In this document: positions 1 through 6,793 of the stretch, one piece after another | How positions within the stretch are numbered: the first letter of the stretch is position 1 | Layout of the letters: the number at the start of each line of letters is the position of its first letter | Source of the DNA: Lachnospiraceae bacterium UBA4348 | Lineage (GTDB): Bacteria; Bacillota; Clostridia; Lachnospirales; Lachnospiraceae | Assembly (NCBI GenBank): GCA_002394165.1 | Contig: DGTA01000095.1 | Location: 1 to 13,896, forward strand | DNA: 13,896 bases | Direction: 5' to 3' | Translations under genes and position numbers: made by a program | The notes under the pieces: model-generated | Database searches by the model: none | The model's input: the letters and a program-made list of their open reading frames with translations, nothing else | Told to the model about the DNA's origin: nothing

Positions 1-558
1 GACGATCATCCCCTCCAGCGTGTGGGGTGTCCCCTCCGTGCGGTGATTAAGGATGCCGTCCCGCACTTCCCATGTGAGATTAAGGCCCTCCCCGTTCCGC
101 TCGAGCAGGTCGACGATCCGAAGGCTCTGCTCGCAGTGGGAAAAGCCGTCCGGGCAGACCGCATCAAGCGCCCTCTCCCCGGCATGGCCGTACGGTGCAT
201 GGCCAAGGTCATGCCCCAGGGCGATCGCATCCACCAGGTCCTCATTAAGGCGCAGGGCGCGCGCGATGGTCCGCGACAGCTGCGATACCTCCAGCGTATG
301 GGTCAGTCTGGTCCGGTAATGGTCACCCCGGGGGCTTAAAAAGACCTGCGTCTTATGCTTGAGCCGGCGGAACGCCTTGCAGTGGACGATCCTGTCCCGG
401 TCACGCTGATAGACGGTGCGTATGTCACAGGGCGGCTCAGGAACCCGCCTGCCTTTGCTGTTCACCGAAAGCGAAGCCCAGGGCTTCAGATATTCTGCCT
501 CCAGCCGTTCGGTCTCTTCGCGGACCGAAAGCCGGTCATCATTTGCCTTGCCTGCCAT
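1..558 (-). CDS. dgt: dGTPase-like HD-domain deoxynucleotide triphosphohydrolase, partial (N-terminal 186 residues)
   Basis: The frame is open from an ATG at 558 to the left edge, so the C-terminal part lies outside the window. The 186 visible residues read as the N-terminal part of the dGTPase-like HD phosphohydrolase family, which splits dNTPs into deoxynucleoside and triphosphate in the cytosol. Seen directly: the conserved stretch FRRLKHKTQVF at residues 63-73, metal-ligand histidine in RLTHTLEV (His87), the HD pair in GHDLGHAPYGH (residues 115-125), and a later NHRTEG segment. The ATG at 558 has GGAG six bases upstream. An in-frame ATG four codons earlier (570) overlaps that GGAG and is less likely. 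It lies downstream of comEC, 69 bases away, with a possible promoter of its own. In many Clostridia this gene precedes dnaG; that cannot be checked here. Substrate specificity cannot be told from sequence, so the symbol is by family only. Confidence 0.88.
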   Translation of the reverse strand, partial: MAGKANDDRLSVREETERLEAEYLKPWASLSVNSKGRRVPEPPCDIRTVYQRDRDRIVHCKAFRRLKHKTQVFLSPRGDHYRTRLTHTLEVSQLSRTIARALRLNEDLVDAIALGHDLGHAPYGHAGERALDAVCPDGFSHCEQSLRIVDLLERNGEGLNLTWEVRDGILNHRTEGTPHTLEGMIV

Positions 559-608
559 TGGAAACTCCATTTCCGTGCGCGATGCGCGCGACCTCTGTCT
601 CTTTTTAG

Positions 609-617
609 AGTATACCA
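609..617 (-). promoter_or_regulatory. extended -10 promoter candidate for the dGTPase-like gene
   Basis: On the minus strand this reads TGGTATACT, matching the extended -10 form TGnTATAAT with five of six bases in the hexamer. No good -35 hexamer lies 16-18 bases upstream, which is tolerated for extended -10 promoters. A start here would give a leader of about 45 bases before the ATG at 558. It sits just after the comEC stop codon, so the dGTPase-like gene could have a start separate from the upstream operon. Confidence 0.4.
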
Positions 618-627
618 TAATCACGGT

Positions 628-2892
628 TTAATTTGTATAAACTTCCATGCTGACTTTCCCCTTCCTGCAGACCGCGCTGACCGTTCCGGCCAGGTCGGTC
701 CGAAAGATCTTTACCTCCGCATTTGCCAGTCTTTGAAGCACCTCCGGGGAAGGATGTCCATACCGGTTGCCTCGTCCGCAGGAGATCAGCGCCGCCTGCG
801 GCCTGAAAAAGCGGAGCAGGTCCTCTTTCGTCGCATTGGCCGATCCGTGATGGCCGCACTTTAAGATCCGGATCCGGCCATTGCCGGAGTCCTTTTCCCA
901 TTCTTCCCGGCATGACGCTGTCATCATCTCCTCACCGGCGCTCTCCAGGTCCCCGGTAAGGAGAAGTTCCACATCCCTGTATGATACCTCCAAAACCAGC
1001 GACAGGATATTCTTATCCTCCAGTTCACTCAGCTTTTCGCACTGCTGCGCGGATGGATAAAGGCAGCGGATCTTCACCTCTCCGGCCGTGAGCGTTTCTC
1101 CTTTATGAATTGACCTTACAGGTATTTTCTGCGAGGCAGCTTTCCGGGCAAGGGCTTTCAGATCCTCGTCGAAGGAAATGTTTTCCCCCGCCGCCAGAAA
1201 CCCGATCCCGATCCGTTCGGGAGCCGACGCATACGTTTCCAGGGAAGTACCGATACCGCTGTAGTGGTCAAGATCTCCGTGGGTCACAAATACGCAGTCC
1301 AGGCGGCTGATCCCGTAATACTTCAGGGCAGGACTGATCCGGTGGGCCCACACATCGGAATCGGAGCTGCTTCCCCCATCGACCATCATGTGAAAGTCTC
1401 CCGCGCTCACCAGGGTGCAGTCTCCCTGTCCCACATCCAGAAATACCGCTTCGAAAGCCGGCTGCGGCCTAAAAAGAACCGCGCTCATCAGCGCAAGCAG
1501 CGCTGCCGCCATAATGCGTTTGATCACTCTGTTTTTCCTGAGATCTGCGCATAGCCAGACGGCAACAGCAAACATCCCCCAGGACGCCGCCATCGCCGCC
1601 GGAGAGGGACAGCCTGTCACAATGCTTCCGAAGGGAAGCTTCAGGATCCCCTCACACAAAAGGCTGAATATACGCAGGATCATGCGGCAGCCTCCGGCTA
1701 GAAAGACTCCGGCCCGTGCTGAAAAAGGAGCTGCAAGAACACTTAAGATCCCCAGGACCATCAGAACCGGCATCATCAGGATCACCGGGAGATTGATGAT
1801 CAAAGAAAAGGGAGAAAACTGATAAAAGAAGCGGCACACGAGGGGCAGCGTCCCGCCAAAGACAGCCAGTGAAGCGCCTAGGGTTCCGGCTAGCTTTGAC
1901 TTTCCGAAAAGATTTCCAAGAGACGGTCCCGCCAGGTGGATGGAAAGGACGCACCCAAAGGACAGCCAAAATCCCGCCTGCGTCACATTCATCGGAGATA
2001 CGGCCAGGACCGCTGCGGCAGCCGCCAGGGCCGCCTGAACGGCGTCATAGCTTTTTCCCGACACCTGGGCGGCCAGCCATATGGAATACATGACAACGGC
2101 TCTCACCGCGCTGATCCCGAAGCCGGTCATCATCGCGAAAGAAAACACGCCGGCAAAACTGACAGCCGATGAGAAAAGAAAGGAGCGGCGTCTCTTCCTG
2201 AGAAAACGGTAGATCCCCATTCCCGCCAGCGCAATATGGGTTCCCGAGACAGCCAGGATATGGGAGATTCCTCCGGACGAGTAAAGGTCCTGCGTCTGTG
2301 AAGTGACCGCTCCCCTCTCGCCGAGAGTGACCGCCTTCATGACGCCTGCCTCCTCCTGCGGAAAAAGGCGTTCGTAAACTCTCCCTGTCCGCCACCTCAG
2401 CTTTGCGAGGGTTCCGGGCAGGGTAATGCGTGTATAAATCTGATCGATCCTGGCATTCCGGATAATGGAACGGACGCGGGACGCTTCCATGTAGGCGGAA
2501 GCATTGAACTGACCCGGGCAGGTAGCCTCCTCGGGGAGAGAAAGCGTGCCGCGGCATGAAAGGTAGTTTCCCGGAACAGCTTCCGGGTGGGCCTGATCCG
2601 TATAGATCAGGGTTTTGGAAGAAGTGTCTTTATAGACGGTATCCTCATGGATAAAGGTCAGGTCGGATACATAAAGCCTGACGGTGCTGTCTGTGTTCTC
2701 TCTGTGGCTGATCAGTCCGACAGCGGTGACTGTCAGCTTCCCCCGGCCGGCGGCCAGTTCGTAAAGCCCCGCGGCCCCGCCGCCCGGATGAGCGCTGAAA
2801 AAGCCGCTCATCCAGAACACGCATACAGCCGGCAGGCAGGCCATCGCAAGCATCAGCAGCGGCCTGCCGCGGACCGGGCGAAGATCCGGCAT
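628..2892 (-). CDS. comEC: ComEC/Rec2 family DNA-uptake channel protein with C-terminal metallo-beta-lactamase-like domain
   Basis: Family role: polytopic membrane protein that carries one DNA strand across the cytoplasmic membrane during natural transformation. From the ATG at 2892 the protein is 754 residues, normal for full-length ComEC. Order of parts: hydrophobic N-terminal segment, soluble OB-like region (about 45-170), competence-domain motif GISHILAVSGTHIALAG (about 208-224), a run of hydrophobic segments to about 475, then a metallo-beta-lactamase-like domain with FLDVGQGDC (484-492), THGDLDH (537-543), GDLE (647-650), GHHGS (680-684) and YGHPSPEV (711-718). All motifs are intact, so it looks functional. 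The frame stays open to an ATG at 2973, inside the preceding gene. I prefer 2892 because it avoids a 71-base overlap and lies just past the previous stop, although its AGGAG (2906-2910) is a long 13 bases away. It follows the GerMN lipoprotein gene and shares the transcript that begins with the comEA-like gene. Confidence 0.95.
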   Translation of the reverse strand: MPDLRPVRGRPLLMLAMACLPAVCVFWMSGFFSAHPGGGAAGLYELAAGRGKLTVTAVGLISHRENTDSTVRLYVSDLTFIHEDTVYKDTSSKTLIYTDQAHPEAVPGNYLSCRGTLSLPEEATCPGQFNASAYMEASRVRSIIRNARIDQIYTRITLPGTLAKLRWRTGRVYERLFPQEEAGVMKAVTLGERGAVTSQTQDLYSSGGISHILAVSGTHIALAGMGIYRFLRKRRRSFLFSSAVSFAGVFSFAMMTGFGISAVRAVVMYSIWLAAQVSGKSYDAVQAALAAAAAVLAVSPMNVTQAGFWLSFGCVLSIHLAGPSLGNLFGKSKLAGTLGASLAVFGGTLPLVCRFFYQFSPFSLIINLPVILMMPVLMVLGILSVLAAPFSARAGVFLAGGCRMILRIFSLLCEGILKLPFGSIVTGCPSPAAMAASWGMFAVAVWLCADLRKNRVIKRIMAAALLALMSAVLFRPQPAFEAVFLDVGQGDCTLVSAGDFHMMVDGGSSSDSDVWAHRISPALKYYGISRLDCVFVTHGDLDHYSGIGTSLETYASAPERIGIGFLAAGENISFDEDLKALARKAASQKIPVRSIHKGETLTAGEVKIRCLYPSAQQCEKLSELEDKNILSLVLEVSYRDVELLLTGDLESAGEEMMTASCREEWEKDSGNGRIRILKCGHHGSANATKEDLLRFFRPQAALISCGRGNRYGHPSPEVLQRLANAEVKIFRTDLAGTVSAVCRKGKVSMEVYTN

Positions 2893-2902
2893 TCGCAGAA
2901 CT

Positions 2903-3880
2903 TTACTCCTGTTCGGTCTCGGCCAGATCATCGTAATCAAGCAGCCGTACGTCCCTGGTAAAGAGCTGCTCAAGATTGATCTGTCCCCTGAAGCGCACCG
3001 TATCGCTCCCGTCTATCAGGAAACGGACCTTTTCACAGTCGCACTGCTCCACGATCGAATTGACAAATGCGTACAGACAGGCCTCAGGAGTCACCCTCTC
3101 ATCGTAGGTCTGGTTAAACCCGATATCCAGATCGATGGTGCAGATCCCATCATTGACCTTGACCGAGTTGATCTCCACGGCGGATGAAGTGACCGGAAGC
3201 ACTCCCTCGGTTTTGGGTCCCTCGATGATCTTTTCGACGATCACGCGCTCCGGTATGACATTGGTTGAATAGACCGCTTCCCGGTCCTCGGCGATCAGCT
3301 TTTCTCCGTTTGTGTCAGGGAAATAAAGCTTGATGTCGGTCTGCCGGTATGAATTGATGGCGTCTCCCTTGCTGCTCACAAAGGTGTCCTCGTTCATCGG
3401 CCCGATCTTCTCGCCGCTGCTCTCCGTGATGGGCTGGCCGTCCACGGTGATCTGGACAAAAATGATGCCGGGCACCCGGACAAGTGTCTTGACGATCCCT
3501 GCCCGAAGCAGGATCTCACGGACATTGGAAAGTCCCAGATAAGCCGCGTTGAAATCGACGGTCAGTGTATCGACCCCGACCGAATAGCTGTTGATCGCGG
3601 TCCCGTCCTGAAGCAGGGTAAAATTTTCATCGCCCTTGGGATCGGCGAAATTCGCAAGAAGCTCCTTTACGATCCCTTCAAAATTTTCCGCCTCCGGGCG
3701 TACGGACACGGTATTTAATTTCGTTCCTTCACTGTTGGTGCAGTATACCAGAAAACTGTCGGTATCCGCGCTGTCGCTGCGGGCCGCCTCTTCCTGCAGG
3801 GCATCTTTTCTTGCGCATCCGCACAGGAATAAGAGAAGGATGCCTGTGATCTGCAGGAGTTTCCGAAATTTCTTACTCAT
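2903..3880 (-). CDS. GerMN-domain lipoprotein (two GerMN domains)
   Basis: A 325-residue secreted lipoprotein. The N-terminus has a basic start, a hydrophobic stretch and a lipobox ending LCGC with the lipid-anchored cysteine at residue 22, so it should sit on the outer face of the cytoplasmic membrane. Two repeats of the GerMN fold follow, about residues 42-155 and 181-305; each ends in a similar block (VRVPGIIFVQITVDGQPI; CEKVRFLIDGSDTVRFRG). GerMN domains occur in the spore germination protein GerM and in actinobacterial LpqB; their ligand is not established. The start codon lies in the kinase gene's end (8-base overlap, ATGAGTAA) and has a strong AGGAGG nine bases upstream. Its place straight after the sensor kinase suggests it could be an accessory protein for that kinase, by analogy with LpqB after MtrAB; this is inference. 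A sporulation role is possible but nothing around it supports one. Confidence 0.88.
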   Translation of the reverse strand: MSKKFRKLLQITGILLLFLCGCARKDALQEEAARSDSADTDSFLVYCTNSEGTKLNTVSVRPEAENFEGIVKELLANFADPKGDENFTLLQDGTAINSYSVGVDTLTVDFNAAYLGLSNVREILLRAGIVKTLVRVPGIIFVQITVDGQPITESSGEKIGPMNEDTFVSSKGDAINSYRQTDIKLYFPDTNGEKLIAEDREAVYSTNVIPERVIVEKIIEGPKTEGVLPVTSSAVEINSVKVNDGICTIDLDIGFNQTYDERVTPEACLYAFVNSIVEQCDCEKVRFLIDGSDTVRFRGQINLEQLFTRDVRLLDYDDLAETEQE

Positions 3881-5330
3881 CGGTCAGTTCCTCCTGCGGT
3901 GAATATTTAAGCGGGATACGGATGGTAAAGGTAGTTCCCTCGCCTTCACGGCTGTAGCAACGGACCGCGCCGTGGTGCATCTCCACTGCGCTCCGGGTGA
4001 TCGCAAGGCCAAGGCCTGTTCCGCCGATCTCCCTGGAATGGGATTTATCCACGCGGTAAAAACGCTCAAAGATCTTCGGCAGCGATTCCTCCGGGATACC
4101 GATGCCCGAATCCTCTACCTTCACATAGAAGAAGCTGTTGTCGCTGTTGAGGGAAACATGGACCCATCCGTCCGGTTTGTTGTATTTTATGCCGTTTTCC
4201 ACCAGATTGGTGATGGCAAGTGTCAGTTTGGTCTCATCCACTTCGGCGAACACCGGCCGGTCGTTCTCCTGGACCAGCTCCACGTTCTGCCTGGCCGCGA
4301 TCGGGCGGAGCCTTTTCAGGATCAGCGCGATCAGGTCATTGATGTTCGTCTCCCTGATATTGATGTCCGCCGACTTGCGGTCCATCTTGACCAGGGAAAG
4401 CAGGTCCGTGATGATCTTGTTCTCGCGGTCGATCTCCTCGGCGATATCCGACATGAACTCACGGTACAGCTCAACGGGCGCATCCTCCTGGGCTACGAGA
4501 GAATCCGAGAGGACCTTCATGGAGGTAAGCGGCGTCTTTAGCTCGTGGGACACGTTGGAGACGAACTCCTGACGTGATTCCTCCTGTGCTCTCATACGCT
4601 GGCGCATGCGGTTGTAGGCCTCCGCAAGCAGCTCCGTTTCCGTGTAACCGGGAATGGAGATATCTTCCTCCAGGAACGCGGAGCGCTCATCCAGGGATGC
4701 CGTGACCTTGGAAAACGGCCTAGCCAGGATCCTGGAGGCGTAAAAAGCGATCACAAGCATGATCACGATCAGGGTGATCTGCAGGATCAGGATATTGGAG
4801 CTCAGTTCGCGTTTCCCGTCGATGATATCATCGGTAGGCACACTCATGATCAGCAGGCCTTCCACGTTGTCCGCCTCGGTGAGCCTCACCGGGACCGTCA
4901 CCTCAAGAAAGCGTTCGGTGTGATTGTATTTGTAGCCGGGTGTCCCGTTAAAACTCTTCAGGACCTCCTCGGCGATCAGGATCTTATCCTCATCGATATC
5001 GAAGGTGTCTCGGAGGATCCTGAAATTGCGGTTCAGCACGACCACGCGTCCGCTCCACAGATCGCCCAGCTGGTTCAGCTCCGTCTCGATCACCGGGGAT
5101 TCCGCCCCGTTAAGGTAGCCCGAATCGATCAGCTGCCTGGAGATCATCTGACAGCGGCTGACGATCAGGCCGGCTCTCTGGCCGGCAGCCTGATTTTCAT
5201 AATTGCGCAGGATCCCGAATTTGACGATATAGATGGGGAGGATCCCCACCAGTATCAGAATAAGAAAGAGCCTCAGCTGCAGGCTCTTTCCAAAACGTTT
5301 TAATCGAACTGCGTATTTCTGGATCATCAT
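3873..5330 (-). CDS. membrane sensor histidine kinase, HAMP-containing, EnvZ/WalK-like
   Basis: A 485-residue two-component sensor kinase. It has a first membrane helix at about residues 20-40, an extracytoplasmic region of about 138 residues, and a second helix at about 179-200. A HAMP linker and helical stalk follow to about 255. The dimerisation and phosphoacceptor box is FVSNVSHELKTPL with the phosphorylated histidine at 262. The ATPase domain shows the N box (NLVENGIKYN, 375-384), G1 (DSGIG, 407-411), F box (FERFYRVD, 420-427) and G2 (GTGLGL, 437-442). All catalytic motifs are present. The start at 5330 forms an ATGA overlap with the response regulator stop, typical of translational coupling; a second ATG follows at once. 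The longer frame to 5363 would run 37 bases into the regulator gene. The extracytoplasmic domain is the likely sensor; its ligand cannot be read from sequence. The cognate partner is the adjacent regulator. Confidence 0.93.
   Translation of the reverse strand: MMIQKYAVRLKRFGKSLQLRLFLILILVGILPIYIVKFGILRNYENQAAGQRAGLIVSRCQMISRQLIDSGYLNGAESPVIETELNQLGDLWSGRVVVLNRNFRILRDTFDIDEDKILIAEEVLKSFNGTPGYKYNHTERFLEVTVPVRLTEADNVEGLLIMSVPTDDIIDGKRELSSNILILQITLIVIMLVIAFYASRILARPFSKVTASLDERSAFLEEDISIPGYTETELLAEAYNRMRQRMRAQEESRQEFVSNVSHELKTPLTSMKVLSDSLVAQEDAPVELYREFMSDIAEEIDRENKIITDLLSLVKMDRKSADINIRETNINDLIALILKRLRPIAARQNVELVQENDRPVFAEVDETKLTLAITNLVENGIKYNKPDGWVHVSLNSDNSFFYVKVEDSGIGIPEESLPKIFERFYRVDKSHSREIGGTGLGLAITRSAVEMHHGAVRCYSREGEGTTFTIRIPLKYSPQEELTDE
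3890..3895 (-). promoter_or_regulatory. strong ribosome binding site of the GerMN lipoprotein gene
   Basis: The minus strand reads AGGAGG, nine bases before the ATG at 3880. It lies inside the last codons of the kinase gene and fixes the start that overlaps the kinase stop by eight bases. The kinase itself has only a weak GGGGA-type site, so the lipoprotein may be made in excess of the kinase from the same message. Confidence 0.75.
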
Positions 5331-6049
5331 TTTGTCCCCGAGAAATAATAACCGACGCCCCACTTGGTATGAACATACTTCGGATCGCTCGGATTCTCCT
5401 CGATCTTCTCACGAAGACGCCGGATATGCACATCCACGGTCCTCACATCACCCGGATTGGGCGACTCATATCCCCACACCAGCGTCAGCAGGCTCTCCCG
5501 GCTGAAGACCTTTCCGGGATTGTTGAGCAAAAGCAGGAGCAGGTCAAATTCCTTGGCCGTGAGATTGATCTCTCTTCCGGCGATGGTCAGCCGGCGGCTG
5601 TCGGTCTCAAGCACCAGGTCCCCGGCCTCGACTCTTCCGGGATTTGCCTCGGCTGCCGCTCCTTTGGAACCTGTCTCCGTGCGGGAGGCGGTCCTTCTCA
5701 TGATAGCTTTGAGTCTGGCCTTCACTTCCAGGATGTTGAAAGGCTTCGTAATGTAGTCATCAGCGCCGTACTCCAGGCCAAGGATCTTATCCAGGTCATC
5801 GCCCTTTGCGGTCAGCATCACGATGGGCACGCTCGAAAACTCCCTGACCTGCTGGCAGACCGAAAGCCCGTCCAGCTTCGGGAGCATCAGGTCAAGCAGG
5901 ATGATATCATACTCTTTCGCCTGCGCCATCGCCACGGCTTCCTCGCCGTCGTACGCGCAGTCGACCTCCATGTCATCCTGCTCCAGTGAGAAGCGGATAC
6001 CCTTTACGATCAGTTTTTCATCATCTACTACCAGAACTTTTTTTGCCAT
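5327..6049 (-). CDS. OmpR/PhoB-family response regulator
   Basis: A 240-residue transcription regulator with an N-terminal receiver domain (about 1-120) and a C-terminal winged-helix DNA-binding domain (about 135-240). Seen in the receiver: acidic pair DD at 9-10, phospho-acceptor Asp53 in LLDLMLPKLDG, Thr80 in VMLTAKG, and Lys102 in YITKPF. The DNA-binding part carries the expected LTAKEFDLL, RESLLTLVWGY, VDVHIRRLREKI and VGYYF segments. AGGAG lies six bases before the ATG at 6049. It sits 12 bases after the comEA-like gene and overlaps the kinase gene by four bases, so all three are probably on one transcript. It resembles WalR/PhoP-type regulators; the target genes are not evident from the window. 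Confidence 0.94.
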   Translation of the reverse strand: MAKKVLVVDDEKLIVKGIRFSLEQDDMEVDCAYDGEEAVAMAQAKEYDIILLDLMLPKLDGLSVCQQVREFSSVPIVMLTAKGDDLDKILGLEYGADDYITKPFNILEVKARLKAIMRRTASRTETGSKGAAAEANPGRVEAGDLVLETDSRRLTIAGREINLTAKEFDLLLLLLNNPGKVFSRESLLTLVWGYESPNPGDVRTVDVHIRRLREKIEENPSDPKYVHTKWGVGYYFSGTK

Positions 6050-6061
6050 CTATGACTCCTT

Positions 6062-6673
6062 TTATACTGTGATCAGGTCACTGATCTTTTTAAACAGCGA
6101 TTCGCTGATCCCGTTCACCTGCCGGATCTGCCCGATCTGTGCGAACGGCCCATGCTCATCTCTGTACGCTATGATCGCATTTGCTTTCACATCCCCGATC
6201 CCGGGCAGTGTCTTTAATGCATCGGCATCGGCCAGGTTGATATTGACGCCGGTCTGTCCGGAAGATACGCCCATAATGGACGCTTCCCTCGCCAGCGCCG
6301 TCTCCTCAAGCGTCAGGAACCGCAAAAGCTGTCCGTCCTCCACCTTTTGGGCCAGATTGACATATTCCTTGTCAGCGTCCGCTTCAAATCCTTCGGCTTT
6401 AAGAAGGGCATCGCAGGCTCTTGCCCCCTCCGGCAGGTAATAAACACCCGGCTTATTTACCGCGCCGCAGACATAGACCGCGATCACAGACTTTTCCGTT
6501 TCCTCTGCATCCAAAGAAAGCGCCAGATCATACGAGCTTTCCGAACCGGTGCCCGCAAGGAGCACCCGCACAGCTTCGTCTGATCTGCCGCATCCCGTCG
6601 CCAGCATCATGGCCATCCCTAAAATGAGGACCGATCCGCCGCGGAGATGTAAACACTTTTTTAATATCTGCAC
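6062..6673 (-). CDS. comEA: ComEA-like DNA receptor, predicted lipoprotein (SLBB plus helix-hairpin-helix)
   Basis: Family role: binds double-stranded DNA outside the membrane and passes it to ComEC in transformation. The 203-residue protein has a basic start, a hydrophobic segment (about 14-26) and a lipobox-like LATGC with the cysteine at 28. An SLBB domain follows (about 62-120, including YVCGAVNKPGVYYLPEGA) and a C-terminal helix-hairpin-helix DNA-binding region (145-203) with INLADADALKTLPGIG and GPFAQIGQI. The start codon is GTG at 6673, chosen because AAGGAG lies five bases upstream and the next in-frame ATG is at codon 20, inside the signal segment. The classic ComEA has a transmembrane anchor; here a lipid anchor looks more likely. 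It is first in the transcription unit ending with comEC. A similar SLBB/HhH protein not used in transformation remains possible. Confidence 0.9.
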   Translation of the reverse strand: MQILKKCLHLRGGSVLILGMAMMLATGCGRSDEAVRVLLAGTGSESSYDLALSLDAEETEKSVIAVYVCGAVNKPGVYYLPEGARACDALLKAEGFEADADKEYVNLAQKVEDGQLLRFLTLEETALAREASIMGVSSGQTGVNINLADADALKTLPGIGDVKANAIIAYRDEHGPFAQIGQIRQVNGISESLFKKISDLITV

Positions 6674-6678
6674 TGCAA

Positions 6679-6684
6679 CTCCTT
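6679..6684 (-). promoter_or_regulatory. ribosome binding site fixing the GTG start of the comEA-like gene
   Basis: The minus strand reads AAGGAG, five bases from the GTG at 6673. It supports the unusual start codon. An 11-base dyad, CTGCC-C-GGCAG (6686-6696), lies one base upstream of it and could form a small hairpin near the ribosome binding site. Confidence 0.7.
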
Positions 6685-6721
6685 ACTGCCGGGCAGCAGG
6701 ACTTCCCCACAATGCAACAAT

Positions 6722-6750
6722 ATTGTAACAAATGATTAAAGTGTTTACAA
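6722..6750 (-). promoter_or_regulatory. sigma-A-like promoter of the comEA-led operon
   Basis: On the minus strand TTGTAA (6745-6750, four of six bases of the -35 consensus) is followed after exactly 17 bases by TACAAT (6722-6727, five of six of the -10 consensus). The predicted start near 6715 gives a leader of about 40 bases. This is the only good promoter seen in the 120 bases between glpK and the comEA-like gene. Confidence 0.65.
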
Positions 6751-6793
6751 TCCAAAATTTCCAATTTCTGGTTTTGTACGTCAAAATGAACGT

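Noticed and set aside
1255..1290. Possible loss of catalytic histidine in the ComEC metallo-beta-lactamase domain (HGDLDH rather than HxHxDH)
   Set aside because: As far as I recall, an aspartate at that position is usual in ComEC proteins, including that of B. subtilis, and the other motifs are intact.
2893..2973. Longer comEC start at 2973
   Set aside because: It would overlap the GerMN gene by 71 bases and add a non-hydrophobic segment absent from typical ComEC; the ATG at 2892 fits better.
5331..5363. Longer kinase start at 5363
   Set aside because: It would overlap the regulator gene by 37 bases, whereas the ATG at 5330 gives the common ATGA stop-start overlap.
5369..5989. A 206-codon plus-strand open frame opposite the response regulator
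   Set aside because: The opposite strand encodes a complete OmpR-type regulator with all key residues; the antisense frame has no supporting signal.
6752..6771. Possible terminator after glpK (CCA...TGG dyad)
   Set aside because: The stem is AT-rich with a mismatch and a wobble pair, and no U-run follows. It also abuts the -35 of the comEA promoter.
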